NCBI GenBank assembly: GCA_030596025.1
Contig: JAUVKW010000013.1
Coordinates: 1-33,360, forward strand
Length of the DNA stretch: 33,360 nucleotides
From: Bacteroidota bacterium
Lineage (GTDB): Bacteria; Bacteroidota; Bacteroidia; Bacteroidales; VadinHA17
Direction of reading: 5' to 3'
Each line of letters starts with the position of its first letter. The first letter of the stretch is position 1. The notes beneath the pieces are model-generated. The model made no database searches, had not been told where the DNA came from, and worked only from the letters and a program-made list of their open reading frames with translations. Position numbers and translations under genes: made by a program. Positions 17,101 to 28,755 of this stretch are shown piece after piece.

Positions 17101-18561
17101 TTACTTTTTAGGAATATTTTCCAGGGTTTCCACCAGGTAATCCCAGAATTTCCCAACAGTTTCAATATTTACTTTCTCATCGGGAGAGTGAGGAAAACGA
17201 ATGGTAGGTCCAAAGGAGATCATATCCCAATTCGGGTACACATCTCCAAGTAAGCCACATTCCAATCCTGCATGTATAGCTTTTATCTCCGGGATCTTTC
17301 CATATTTATTATTGTACACTTCCTGCATGGTTTTCAGAATTGGAGAATCCAGATTAGGTTTCCATCCAGGGTATTCACCATCAAATATCACTTCAGCTCC
17401 AAGTGGTTCAAGTGTTGCAGTAAATGCATTTTTTAAATCCACCATTGCTGAATCCACCGAACTACGCAGCAAACACAAAACATCTACAACACCCTCGTGT
17501 GATTTTACCACAGCAAGGTTGGTGGAAGTTTCCACCAGACCTTCCATATCATTGCTCATACGAATCACATTGTTAGGTGTAGCATATACCCCATTGACAA
17601 CAGCTGTAGCACTTTCCTTGTCAAATACAGCAGAAGGAAGATCAGTAAGCTCTGCATAAAACTTCAATTCAGGTTCAATGCTGGCATACTCAGATTTGAA
17701 AATTGTTTCCATTTTCTTTACCCAATCCATAACACCGGCTTTCTCATTCCCGGGAATAGTAATAACAGCAAAGGATTCTCTTGGAATGGCATTTCTCAGG
17801 GAGCCACCATCAATCATAGCAATACGCATTCCATGATTCTTAATACCATACCATAGGAACCGATTCAATAGTTTATTAGAATTTGCTCTGTATAATGGGA
17901 TATCGATCCCTGAGTGCCCACCCTTCAATCCTGAAATTACCAGTTTCAGTGCCACATGACCACCGGGGGTCTGTTCTTCTTTGTATTTGAATTGAATATT
18001 GGCATTTGTTCCACCGGCACAACCCACATACAGCTCTCCTTCATCCTCTGAATCCATATTGATAAGAATATCTCCATTCAGAACTCCAGGTTTCAATCCA
18101 AAGGCACCGGTCATACCGGTTTCTTCATCTATGGTAAATAATCCCTCTACCAGTCCATGCTTGAGTTCTTTAGACGCGAGAACTGCCATAGCTGCAGCCA
18201 CTCCTATTCCGTTATCAGCCCCCAGTGTGGTTCCATTTGCAGTTACCCATTCTCCATCTACATAGGCTTCAATTGGATCCTTAGAAAAATCATGATCCTT
18301 ATCACTATTCTTCTGTGGAACCATGTCGATATGCCCCTGTAACACCACTCCTTTCCGGTTTTCAAAACCGGGAGTTGCAGGCTTCTTGATAATAACATTT
18401 CCTACTTCATCAACAATGGTTTCCAGGCCAAGGCCCTCACCAAATTGTTTCATAAACTCTATAACCTGTCCTTCCTCTTTTGAAGGCCGGGGAATTTGGG
18501 TTAAACTATGAAAATGCTTCCATAGTTCCCCTGGTTTTAAATCTGTAATTTGTTTACTCAT
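17101..18561 (-). CDS. pepD: Aminoacyl-histidine dipeptidase / cytosol nonspecific dipeptidase (M20 family)
   Basis: VVLQGHIDMVPQKNSD, GTTLGADNGIGVAAAMAVL, DEETGMTGAFGL, HAGLECGL. Confidence 0.93.
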   Translation of the reverse strand: MSKQITDLKPGELWKHFHSLTQIPRPSKEEGQVIEFMKQFGEGLGLETIVDEVGNVIIKKPATPGFENRKGVVLQGHIDMVPQKNSDKDHDFSKDPIEAYVDGEWVTANGTTLGADNGIGVAAAMAVLASKELKHGLVEGLFTIDEETGMTGAFGLKPGVLNGDILINMDSEDEGELYVGCAGGTNANIQFKYKEEQTPGGHVALKLVISGLKGGHSGIDIPLYRANSNKLLNRFLWYGIKNHGMRIAMIDGGSLRNAIPRESFAVITIPGNEKAGVMDWVKKMETIFKSEYASIEPELKFYAELTDLPSAVFDKESATAVVNGVYATPNNVIRMSNDMEGLVETSTNLAVVKSHEGVVDVLCLLRSSVDSAMVDLKNAFTATLEPLGAEVIFDGEYPGWKPNLDSPILKTMQEVYNNKYGKIPEIKAIHAGLECGLLGDVYPNWDMISFGPTIRFPHSPDEKVNIETVGKFWDYLVETLENIPKK

Positions 18562-18636
18562 GGTTAAATTTGAATATTTATTTTTTAAAAAATGTATCGT
18601 GAATCAGTATTCTTTCACATAGAATAATTAATATTA

Positions 18637-20274
18637 TTACTCTTCCAGATTTCCGAAAGGTAATTCCAGTCCATATTTTTGCTTTGAATCGGCGATTCTT
18701 AATTGCAAGGCAAGGAAAATAGATATAACACCCAGAATTACAAGCATAAAGATGGGCCAGAAATAATTGTAAGGAGGAATCTCTCCAATAGCTTTCATAC
18801 TATCTATCTGTGCGCTGATCTCGGAAGATGATAGTCCCTGACTTTCAAGCAATGTTCTGGCACTATCCATTGCTTCAATCACTTTTGGATTAACCATATC
18901 CAGTACCTTGCCTATGCCCCAGAAGAAGCCAAGTAATCCAATATTCTGTATAGTAAACATCGTGGCATAAGCAGTTCCCAGCCTGTTCTCAGCAACAATT
19001 TTTGCCACTGAAGGCCACATTGCGGCAGGCACCAGTGAAAAGGCAATTCCAAGACTGAGTAATCCAAGGTAACCTAATACCACACTATTAAAAACAGAAA
19101 GTGAAATGTGAGCAAATATCAACAACAAGGCTCCCAGGATCATTACTGAAGCAGCCTTTCCTTTCCTGTCGATATAACTACCAAATATTGGCGTAAATAG
19201 AATTGTACCCATAGGTATCAGACTGGCTGTTTTTGGTCCATTTTTTAACCACAGGGATAAAGTAGTATCCCACAAAGCACCAATAAATAAAGCGAATAAA
19301 ACAAAAATTATTAGAACTGATGCAATTTTCTTCCCCATGCTTTTCATCTGGGCCGGGACCATGGAAAAGGCAATTCCGAATATAAAAAGCCCTATAAAAA
19401 TGACTGCATTCCCCAAGGGAACACTTCCGAAGACAGTAAAGAAATTAGCAGTTTCAGGAAGATTATAAGAGAAGCCAAATTTATTTACCATCAGGTCTGG
19501 TGCGTACTGAATAAAGGGGAAAACTGCCGCATAAAATGAAACACAAAGCAGGGCTATGAAAAGAAATGATCTATTGGTAATCAGCTTGACCAGATCTGTC
19601 AGTTTAAAATCCTCTTCAGCATCTCCTGCAGTTTCACCGGTTTGACGATCAAGCTTACGATCAAATACTGTATACACAAGGAAAATAATCAGGGAAAGTC
19701 CGATCAGTGTTGCGGCAAAAGCCACAGCCGGAGGCACACTTCCGCCACCTATATCAATAGAAAGGGCAATACCCATAGCAGATCCCAGTCGGCCAAATCC
19801 CATATTAATGGCCATCGCTAAAGCAAATTCATGTCCCTTAAACCACTTCACAATGGTACGTGTAGCGACCACACAAACTACTTCAAGTCCGGAACCAAAC
19901 ATTACCCTACCTATGATCATCATTGTAAGCTGGGTAGAATGACTTTCTCCGAAAAAGCCATAGGCCGCAAGAGCGGTGATAGACGCCCCCACAGTGGCCA
20001 GACCCCCAAATACAATCCCTGCTATCCGTATTCCCCACTTGTCAAGCATGATCCCACCTACAATTATCATCCCAAATACATTGGCAATGGTCGTAAGTCC
20101 GATCATCCGTCCAAATTCTGAACTGGTAAAACCCATCTCAGATTCCATCAAGCCTTTAAGTCCTGAGAAAAAGTCCTGGAACCAGTAAGTCGCAAACATC
20201 AACATACTTACAAGTACCAGCATGGCCCAGCGCATGGCAGGCTTGTCGCGTAAGGTTTTCTGAATATTTTCCAT
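18637..20274 (-). CDS. MFS transporter
   Basis: About 12 hydrophobic segments; GRMIGLTTIANVFGMIIVGGIMLDKWGIR. Confidence 0.85.
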   Translation of the reverse strand: MENIQKTLRDKPAMRWAMLVLVSMLMFATYWFQDFFSGLKGLMESEMGFTSSEFGRMIGLTTIANVFGMIIVGGIMLDKWGIRIAGIVFGGLATVGASITALAAYGFFGESHSTQLTMMIIGRVMFGSGLEVVCVVATRTIVKWFKGHEFALAMAINMGFGRLGSAMGIALSIDIGGGSVPPAVAFAATLIGLSLIIFLVYTVFDRKLDRQTGETAGDAEEDFKLTDLVKLITNRSFLFIALLCVSFYAAVFPFIQYAPDLMVNKFGFSYNLPETANFFTVFGSVPLGNAVIFIGLFIFGIAFSMVPAQMKSMGKKIASVLIIFVLFALFIGALWDTTLSLWLKNGPKTASLIPMGTILFTPIFGSYIDRKGKAASVMILGALLLIFAHISLSVFNSVVLGYLGLLSLGIAFSLVPAAMWPSVAKIVAENRLGTAYATMFTIQNIGLLGFFWGIGKVLDMVNPKVIEAMDSARTLLESQGLSSSEISAQIDSMKAIGEIPPYNYFWPIFMLVILGVISIFLALQLRIADSKQKYGLELPFGNLEE

Positions 20275-20488
20275 TTTTTGTGTATTAAATTAAAATTAAG
20301 CTCTAAAAGTAAGAAAAAATATGGACAGCAGAGTCTGCAATATACAAAAGCCTGGTGAATGAAAACGAGAGGAAATTGAATTGGTAAATGTTCTTCTGTA
20401 TTGTTGTTGACTGTTCACCCTCGCCTGTGAATATGTCAGCTCCATGACAGAATATGAAGCTCTGAGAACCATTTGTGCTTCATTTTTT

Positions 20489-20496
20489 TATCTTTG
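20489..20496 (+). promoter_or_regulatory. Candidate -7 box TATCTTTG
   Basis: Exact TAnnTTTG 43 bp upstream of the thioredoxin-like gene. Confidence 0.4.
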
Positions 20497-20538
20497 CGTC
20501 CTGGCATAGATTTTGAAAGATGTTGTAAAACATAAAAA

Positions 20539-21075
20539 ATGCAGATGAAAAAGATATTGATTGTTAGCGTACTACTCTTGAGTTTTTTTGGATATTCTTT
20601 TGGGCAGGATAGTGAGAAAGTAAAGTGGTACACTATTGAAGAGGCTGAAGAATTAACAAAAACAGAACCCAGGAAACTATTTATAGATGTTTATACAGAC
20701 TGGTGTGGATGGTGTAAGAAATTAGACAAGGAAACCTTTACTGACCCCGTGATTGCCCATATTCTAAATACCGAATATTACGCTGTAAAGTTCGATGCCG
20801 AATCTAAAGAACCCATTAAATTTGTTGGGCATACCTTTACAAATGAAGGTACAGGAACGCGGGGAACTCATCAACTGGCAGCAGCACTTCTGCAAGGAAA
20901 AATGTCCTACCCTTCTGCCGCCTATATGAATGAGAAGCTGGAACTCCTTTTTGCCGTTCCCGGTTATTTTTCAGCCAAAGACATGGAGCCTCTGTTGAAT
21001 TTTATTTCCAGTGACAGTTTCCAAACTACAGAATTCCAGAAATACAAAGAATCTTTTAAGGGAAAAGTTAAATAG
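20539..21075 (+). CDS. Secreted thioredoxin-like protein
   Basis: Signal peptide; FIDVYTDWCGWCKKLDKETFTDPVIAHILN. Confidence 0.87.
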   Translation: MQMKKILIVSVLLLSFFGYSFGQDSEKVKWYTIEEAEELTKTEPRKLFIDVYTDWCGWCKKLDKETFTDPVIAHILNTEYYAVKFDAESKEPIKFVGHTFTNEGTGTRGTHQLAAALLQGKMSYPSAAYMNEKLELLFAVPGYFSAKDMEPLLNFISSDSFQTTEFQKYKESFKGKVK

Positions 21076-21134
21076 TGATTATTATATCATAGTTGCCCGT
21101 TAAAAAATCTGATTTTGGTAAAAATATCCTTTAT

Positions 21135-22259
21135 TTAATTATCATCATTAAGATAAAAATTCTCAGGTAAACGCATCAATAAGCCTAGTTGATAAACAAG
21201 TAACTTTTGCTTAAAGAGTAATTTATCTTCTTCAGAAATTGTGATTTCTGTTACTTCCGGAACCCTGTATATCAATTCTCCAGATGACAAACTATCACCA
21301 CTTAATTGGTATGGCTCAAGAGCAAGTGTTGCTCCAAGTGATTTTACATTAAGTTTAAGCTGGCGTCCAACTGGATTTGAGAGGGACTGTAGACCTGCAG
21401 TTTCAGAGAAATAAAAAAGAGGAAAGGATTGCTCAGCAGAACCTGGTTTTGGAACCAGTTCGAATGATTTTGTATATTTATATCTTACTGTTTTTCCCAC
21501 AAATAGGGCAAGATATTCATTTTCAAGTTTGGTGAGTTCTTTCACTGCGTACTCTAAAGCAACTCCTTCGGGGAAAACATCATATTGCCCTGACAATAGT
21601 TTAAAACGTCTTTTTCGTATCTTAATAATGAAATTAGCAGCTTCCTCAGCCTTTTCATCCAGTGTCTTAAATCTGGATTTCATTTCAACATAGGGAACCC
21701 TAATAAAGGCAGTATCTACAAATACCATTTTTGAAGCTGTATCAGTAAGAACCTCAACATTCCTCTCAACTGAAAGATCTGTAAAAAAAACTTCATCCTC
21801 AACAAAAGGATCGAACTTATTAATCCCTTCCCCAAACGCTCCTGATTCTACAGAAAGAACCAGTCCACTCTTGCTCAGAGAAAGAAAATTTGATGAAACA
21901 ATCCCGGAAACAACATAATATTCTTCCGGGTCAATTTCCTGGTAAGAACTAAACTTAATATTGTTCATAGACCAGGAAGTAAAATCCTCTTTCAGGCCTT
22001 CTTCCAGGCCCAGATATTTGAAGCGAAGATCATAAAAGGGACCTTGCTTCCCAACAATTTTCTCATATTCAATCTCCACACTGATGACTGTTCGGGGCAA
22101 AGCATATACAAAAGCATCCCTTGGGATTGAATTCAATTCAGAAACAGGATTCACTGATCTTCTCAATTCCTGAATCGGATTGCACGCAATAAACACAACA
22201 AAAAACAAACTACTTAAATATAAAACCAGGGATCTCATATTCATCTTATTTAAATTCAT
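21135..22259 (-). CDS. DUF4831-like lipoprotein
   Basis: Lipobox VFIAC; DAFVYALPRTVISVEIEYEKI...GPFYDLRFKYLGL; family from memory. Confidence 0.6.
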   Translation of the reverse strand: MNLNKMNMRSLVLYLSSLFFVVFIACNPIQELRRSVNPVSELNSIPRDAFVYALPRTVISVEIEYEKIVGKQGPFYDLRFKYLGLEEGLKEDFTSWSMNNIKFSSYQEIDPEEYYVVSGIVSSNFLSLSKSGLVLSVESGAFGEGINKFDPFVEDEVFFTDLSVERNVEVLTDTASKMVFVDTAFIRVPYVEMKSRFKTLDEKAEEAANFIIKIRKRRFKLLSGQYDVFPEGVALEYAVKELTKLENEYLALFVGKTVRYKYTKSFELVPKPGSAEQSFPLFYFSETAGLQSLSNPVGRQLKLNVKSLGATLALEPYQLSGDSLSSGELIYRVPEVTEITISEEDKLLFKQKLLVYQLGLLMRLPENFYLNDDN

Positions 22260-22294
22260 ATCTAAAAAAAAACAGAAGCAAATGAATTGTAAAA

Positions 22295-23860
22295 CTATAT
22301 CATACTAAAGGCTTTTCCAAGAAAGTCAATAATATCCGAAGCAATAAGGGCTTCCTGCCCCACTTCCTGTGCAGCAAGATCTCCGGCGAGTCCATGAACA
22401 AACACACCTAACTGTGCAGCATGTTTTGGCTCATAGGCCTGAGCAAGGAGGGCAAGAATAATTCCGGTTAACACATCCCCGCTTCCTGCAGTAGCCATCC
22501 CCGGGTTTCCTGTAGAATTAAAATAGCAGGTTCCGTCGGGACAGGCAATGCTTGTATTGGCTCCCTTTAATACCAGGATGAGTTTATTTTTCTTTGCAAA
22601 TTCCACCTGCTTCAGATTTCTCTCATATCCGCTTTTGCAATTACCAACCAGTCGTTCAAACTCTTTAGGATGGGGTGTCAGTATTGTGTATTCAGGTACT
22701 TTCTTGAGCATATCCTGGTTTTCAGCAAGTATATTGATCCCATCTGCATCAATAACCATAGGCTTTTCAGCCTTAGTTAAAAGTTCTAATAAGCCTTTCT
22801 GGGAGTTACTCCTACACCCCAGGGCAGGTCCCACGCCAATAGCATCATATTCAGAAAGATCAGGAGCTTGTGAAAACAATATTTCTGACTGATCTAAACT
22901 GATCATTGCCTCTGGAACTGCAATTTGAAGGATATCACTTCCTTTCGAAGGAATATGGCTCGTAAGTAATCCTGTTCCGGAACGTAAAGCCGCTTTTGAA
23001 GCGAGCACTGCAGCACCCATCCGTCCATAACACCCCGATATAAGCAGGGAGTGGCCATAAGTACCCTTGTGACTGAATTTTGTCCTCTTTCTTTTAATAT
23101 TCTTAAGATAATCTAAAGTAAGCAGGTAATTTCTGGTTTTGGTTTGCTCTATCTTCTCCTTGTGCAATCCTATTGGGATTATATGCCAGTCTCCAACAGA
23201 ATCCTGGTTTTCGGCAAATAAAAAAGAAAGCTTTGGAAATTGAATGCTTAAGGTGGTTTTAGCCTGAATTATATGGGATCCACCATTATTAGAATTATCC
23301 TCCCCGAAAAGTCCGGAAGGAATATCAATGGCTAAAATTTCAGCATTTGAATTATTTAAATGTAATACCAGGGCTGCATATATGCCTGATAACTGCTTTG
23401 ATAGTCCGGAACCAAAAATCGCATCAATAATAATATCTGACTTATCAAGGGCTGGAAAATCATCCGCCTGAAACAGTTCAAAAACCTGAACTTTATTTTG
23501 CAACTTAAGACGATCAAGGTTTACCTGGAAATCTTTTGAGTTTCTATCCGAAAATCGTGTAATAAAAACTTCCACCTGAAAATTTGCCTCCGCAAGCATC
23601 CTGGCAAGGGCTAAACCATCTCCCCCATTGTTGCCGGGTCCGGCGAAAATCTTTATTAAGCCTGATGAATCTAAATGATTCTGCAAAAAGCCAAATAATG
23701 ATCCGGCTGCTCTTTCCATTAAATCAATGGAGGCAACTGGCTCATTATCAATGGTAAATGAATCTATTTCCCGTACCTGCCCTGAGCTGAATATTTTTAA
23801 TAGGAAATTCTCATACATTTCTGGCATTTTTTTAATAACAAATTCCGTAGTGTCTGGCAA
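22295..23860 (-). CDS. nnr: Bifunctional NAD(P)H-hydrate epimerase / ADP-dependent dehydratase
   Basis: IFAGPGNNGGDGLALAR (YjeF_N), TILTPHPKEFERL and GNPGMATAGSGDVLTGII (YjeF_C). Confidence 0.94.
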   Translation of the reverse strand: MPDTTEFVIKKMPEMYENFLLKIFSSGQVREIDSFTIDNEPVASIDLMERAAGSLFGFLQNHLDSSGLIKIFAGPGNNGGDGLALARMLAEANFQVEVFITRFSDRNSKDFQVNLDRLKLQNKVQVFELFQADDFPALDKSDIIIDAIFGSGLSKQLSGIYAALVLHLNNSNAEILAIDIPSGLFGEDNSNNGGSHIIQAKTTLSIQFPKLSFLFAENQDSVGDWHIIPIGLHKEKIEQTKTRNYLLTLDYLKNIKRKRTKFSHKGTYGHSLLISGCYGRMGAAVLASKAALRSGTGLLTSHIPSKGSDILQIAVPEAMISLDQSEILFSQAPDLSEYDAIGVGPALGCRSNSQKGLLELLTKAEKPMVIDADGINILAENQDMLKKVPEYTILTPHPKEFERLVGNCKSGYERNLKQVEFAKKNKLILVLKGANTSIACPDGTCYFNSTGNPGMATAGSGDVLTGIILALLAQAYEPKHAAQLGVFVHGLAGDLAAQEVGQEALIASDIIDFLGKAFSMI

Positions 23861-24064
23861 AAAAATATGTGGGCTAAATGTTTATTATTAAACTGGACCT
23901 AAACTAAAAAAATCTAATTTTTCAATAAAACTATATTTACCGAACAATAATGTAACAAACTTTCTTCCAGATTAAGAAACACATTACTTCTTTCTGAAAC
24001 GATGCCTACTACAAATTTAATGTCTTTACCAGCTAAAAAAAAATAGCTAGTGAAAAAAGATTTC

Positions 24065-24072
24065 TATATTTG
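24065..24072 (+). promoter_or_regulatory. Candidate -7 box TATATTTG
   Basis: Exact TAnnTTTG, 43 bp upstream of POT gene. Confidence 0.45.
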
Positions 24073-24114
24073 TCAGTTCAATACCAAATTAATTAAAAAC
24101 TAAAAAAACTTACT

Positions 24115-25809
24115 ATGTTCAAAGGACATCCAAAAGGACTCTATGTCTTTTTATTCGCAAATATGGGTGAGCGTTTTGGGTACTATACCATGCTCGCTAT
24201 ATTTATTCTTTTCCTGCAGGCTAAATTTGGCATGAATGCTGAAGAAGCAGGCCGGGTTTATGGAACATTTCTATTCGGTATATATTTTATTCCCCTTCTG
24301 GGTGGGATCATTGCCGACAAACTCCTGGGCTTTGGGAGAACCATTACCCTGGGGATTATCCTTATGATAGCAGGTTATTTACTTCTGTCACAACCCGGTT
24401 CGGAGAAAACTATGATATACATATCCCTTACCATTATATCTTTCGGAACCGGCTTTTTTAAAGGTAATCTGCAAGCTCTTGTAGGAAAGCTTTATGATGA
24501 TTCAAAACTCGATAAATTTAGAGATGCTGCTTTCTGGATCTTTTACATGGGAATTAATATAGGGGCTTTTTTCGCCCCATCTGCTGCACAGGCCATGAGT
24601 AAGTGGATCATGAAAAAAGGAGACCTACTCTATAATGCCAATATTCCCAGCATGGCTCATGACTACCTGAATACTTTACAAGAAGGTGGTGTTTACGAAA
24701 GGGCCTCTGAATATATGGAACTTGCGAAATCTTCTATCCTGCCTGATACTGCATATGAATTTACCACCCTGGCAGACTTTAGTCAACATTATATTGATAC
24801 CCTCAGTAAATCTTACAGCCTGGGTTTTGGAATTGCCGCAGTGAGTATATTCATTTCCCTGCTAATCTTTATAGGCTTCCGTAAAACATATAAGCATGTC
24901 GATGTAATGCATAAAGAAGCGGTTAAGGATGAAACCTCAAGCGTAATAAAGCTTACACCTGAACAATACAAAAGACGACTGGTTGCCCTTGGGCTGATCT
25001 TTACGGTAAATATCTTCTTCTGGATGGCTTTTCATCAAAATGGTTTTACATTAACCATCTTTGCCCGGGATTACACATTTACCGAGGTCACCAAATTTAC
25101 TTATGCATTTTTTGATCTCAGGGCATTCCTTCCCATTATTGCAGTTATTATCGGAATTGTCTTATTGATTGGGAAAAATAACAGTAAACTCATGAAACTG
25201 ATAGGCCTGAGTATGGTGGTCATTGCTAGTGCAATAGCCTACATAGTGATAGGTAGCTATGATTCCAAAATGCCAATTAGTCCCATCATATTCCAGCAAT
25301 TCAATCCTATTTTCATTGTTTTCTTAACGCCACTGGTCATAGGAATATTTGCCGCACTCAACAAAAGACGCCTGGAGCCAAGTTCTCCAAGAAAGATTGG
25401 CATTGGACTTTCACTTGCAGGCTTAAGTTTTGTAATTATGATTGTTGCTGTTGTAGGCCTTGTTGCACCAAGACTTTTTGAAGCAGGCTCTGCTGCAGAT
25501 GCCATGAGGGTAACCCCCTACTGGCTGATTGCAACATATTTCAGTCTTACGATATCAGAATTATTTTATAGTCCAATCGGGCTTTCTTTTGTTTCGAGAG
25601 TTGCTCCTCCAAGCCTTTCCGGGTTTATGCAGGGAGCCTGGCTGGGATCAACGGCAATTGGAAACCTGCTTGCCGGACTTATTGGGCCTTTCTGGATGAA
25701 GTGGGAGATGTGGCAATTCTTCCTGTTACTGGTTATAATGTTATTCCTGTCCTCTGCATTTGTGTTCAGTATAATTAAAACACTTGAAAACGCAACAAGT
25801 GATGAATAA
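24115..25809 (+). CDS. POT/PTR family peptide MFS transporter
   Basis: FKGHPKGLYVFLFANMGERFGYYTMLAIFILFLQ, FGTGFFKGNLQALVG, FWMAFHQNG. Confidence 0.92.
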   Translation: MFKGHPKGLYVFLFANMGERFGYYTMLAIFILFLQAKFGMNAEEAGRVYGTFLFGIYFIPLLGGIIADKLLGFGRTITLGIILMIAGYLLLSQPGSEKTMIYISLTIISFGTGFFKGNLQALVGKLYDDSKLDKFRDAAFWIFYMGINIGAFFAPSAAQAMSKWIMKKGDLLYNANIPSMAHDYLNTLQEGGVYERASEYMELAKSSILPDTAYEFTTLADFSQHYIDTLSKSYSLGFGIAAVSIFISLLIFIGFRKTYKHVDVMHKEAVKDETSSVIKLTPEQYKRRLVALGLIFTVNIFFWMAFHQNGFTLTIFARDYTFTEVTKFTYAFFDLRAFLPIIAVIIGIVLLIGKNNSKLMKLIGLSMVVIASAIAYIVIGSYDSKMPISPIIFQQFNPIFIVFLTPLVIGIFAALNKRRLEPSSPRKIGIGLSLAGLSFVIMIVAVVGLVAPRLFEAGSAADAMRVTPYWLIATYFSLTISELFYSPIGLSFVSRVAPPSLSGFMQGAWLGSTAIGNLLAGLIGPFWMKWEMWQFFLLLVIMLFLSSAFVFSIIKTLENATSDE

Positions 25810-25830
25810 ACACTTGTAATACGAATATAG

Positions 25831-25866
25831 AAAGCAGTCATTCCTTAAAAGTGGCTGCTTTTTTTA
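25831..25866 (+). terminator. Rho-independent terminator after POT gene
   Basis: aaagcagtca...tggctgcttt stem (one G-U) followed by T-run. Confidence 0.8.
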
Positions 25867-26027
25867 TTAATAAAATGAAAAAAATAAAAGATTCTTTGAA
25901 TTTCGTTTTCATGGTTTAATACAATTTCATAAATTAGACATCTGAAAGTTAGGTCAGAATACAATTTAATAGATTATCTTACAATCCATTAAGCTGATGA
26001 TCTGCAACTTTTCAAGATTAAGGAAGC

Positions 26028-26417
26028 ATGAATATAAGACCTTTGGACATAAAGGGAACGGCCAAAACACCGCAGATCAATTACTCTGAAGAGAATGGTT
26101 TGATCGAGATCAAGGGGAAATCTATTCCTGAGAACCATCACACATTCTATTCTCCGGTATTTGAATGGCTTGAAGATTTTGCCGCCAGTGCACCTGACAA
26201 TACCAGGGTCAATGTCTATCTTGAGTATTTTAATACCAGCTCTTCCAAAGTGCTTTTAAAGATATTTAAAACACTGGAAGATATCTCGATGAAAGGAAAA
26301 TCCATTGAAATAGTTTGGTATTTTGAGGAAGATGACCTGGACATGAAAGAATGTGGCCAGGACTATAGCGCAATGTTAAATATGCCTTTCAAAATGATCG
26401 AAGTGGAAGGAGGATAA
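26028..26417 (+). CDS. DUF1987 / SiaC-family regulatory phosphoprotein
   Basis: GLIEIKGKSIPENHHTFYSPVFEWLEDF...VNVYLEYFNTSSSKVLLKIFKTLE...IVWYFEEDDLDMKECGQDYSAM. Confidence 0.87.
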   Translation: MNIRPLDIKGTAKTPQINYSEENGLIEIKGKSIPENHHTFYSPVFEWLEDFAASAPDNTRVNVYLEYFNTSSSKVLLKIFKTLEDISMKGKSIEIVWYFEEDDLDMKECGQDYSAMLNMPFKMIEVEGG

Positions 26418-26427
26418 ACTCCTAAAC

Positions 26428-26478
26428 CCTGTCTGCCGACAGGCAAGCATCTAAACCTTGTCCTGAGCTTGTCGAAGG
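26428..26478. repeat. Intergenic hairpin motifs (cctgtc-tgcc-gacagg and ccttgtcctgagcttgtcgaagg)
   Basis: Perfect 6-bp inverted repeat plus a second imperfect palindromic motif. Confidence 0.5.
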
Positions 26479-26555
26479 ATCAACACCCTCTTTTCAATCC
26501 TCAAGTTAAAATAAAGTTTTGGTGCTTTTGAGTTTTCATCTCTATACTAAATAAA

Positions 26556-26897
26556 ATGAATGACATCCAGGATATAATTAAAAATCTTGTAGATTTCAGG
26601 GATCAACGAAACTGGTCTCAGTTTCATAATGTTAAGGATCTGGCTCTTGCCCTGTCAATTGAGGCAGGGGAGCTGAATGAGTTGTTTTTATGGAAAAATG
26701 AAGAACAGCTTGCTGATGTATCGGAAGAAAGAATACGGGAGGAACTGGCTGATGTTTTTGCCTATGCCTTCTTATTATCTGAAAAATACAATTTTGATGT
26801 AAAAAACATTATCCTGGAAAAAATCAGGAAAAATCACAAAAAGTATCCTGTTAAACACTCAAGGAATAGTGCAAAAAAGTACAATGAACTAAAATAA
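26556..26897 (+). CDS. MazG-like nucleotide pyrophosphohydrolase
   Basis: LALALSIEAGELNELFLWK...REELADVFAYAFLL metal-binding motifs. Confidence 0.87.
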   Translation: MNDIQDIIKNLVDFRDQRNWSQFHNVKDLALALSIEAGELNELFLWKNEEQLADVSEERIREELADVFAYAFLLSEKYNFDVKNIILEKIRKNHKKYPVKHSRNSAKKYNELK

Positions 26898-27098
26898 TAA
26901 TATAGTATTCCTGGTATCAACAAATAGCTGGATCCCGGGTCTACGCCTTCGAGTGTTAGAAAGAAGTTTGTGAAACCAGTTACTAAACCAATTACCTGGT
27001 TTCTTATTATCTGAACTCTATATGAAGTATTTCAGCCTCTGATGATAAATGTCAGGATCTTCGACCCTTCAGGCTGACAGCTTGAGGACAAAAAAAAT

Positions 27099-27121
27099 AG
27101 CACCGGGCTTTAGCCTGGTGT
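27099..27121 (-). repeat. Dispersed hairpin repeat, copy 2 (inverted relative to 788-810)
   Basis: agcaccgggctttagcctggtgt is the reverse complement of 788-810. Confidence 0.75.
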
Positions 27122-27330
27122 TAAGAGCAGAATCTAAGTCAGGTTTTGGCGCAAATTTTGCCTGGTGCTGAATCTTTAGATATGCCCAGATGGAAGATTT
27201 GTTGAAGGCAGCAAAATTTGTGACAAAACCGAAATATATGACGAAAACTCATTCAACTTCCAACACTCAATGTTTAAAACTCTTCCTCCTGTTTTCGCCA
27301 ATTAGCTTACCGGAACAAAAACAATAAACC

Positions 27331-28626
<1,296 letters not shown>

Positions 28627-28755
28627 TTAATAAATGTTCATTGAAACAAATTAATATTTGATAGGATTTATCTAAAATCCAGAAATGCAAAAATACAAAA
28701 TTAACCCGAAAAATTTATATAGTTTATTCAGTAGTGTCCGGAGAAAATTTGTTTA

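Noticed and set aside
17201-17659. 152-aa plus-strand ORF
   Set aside because: Antisense to pepD; shadow ORF.
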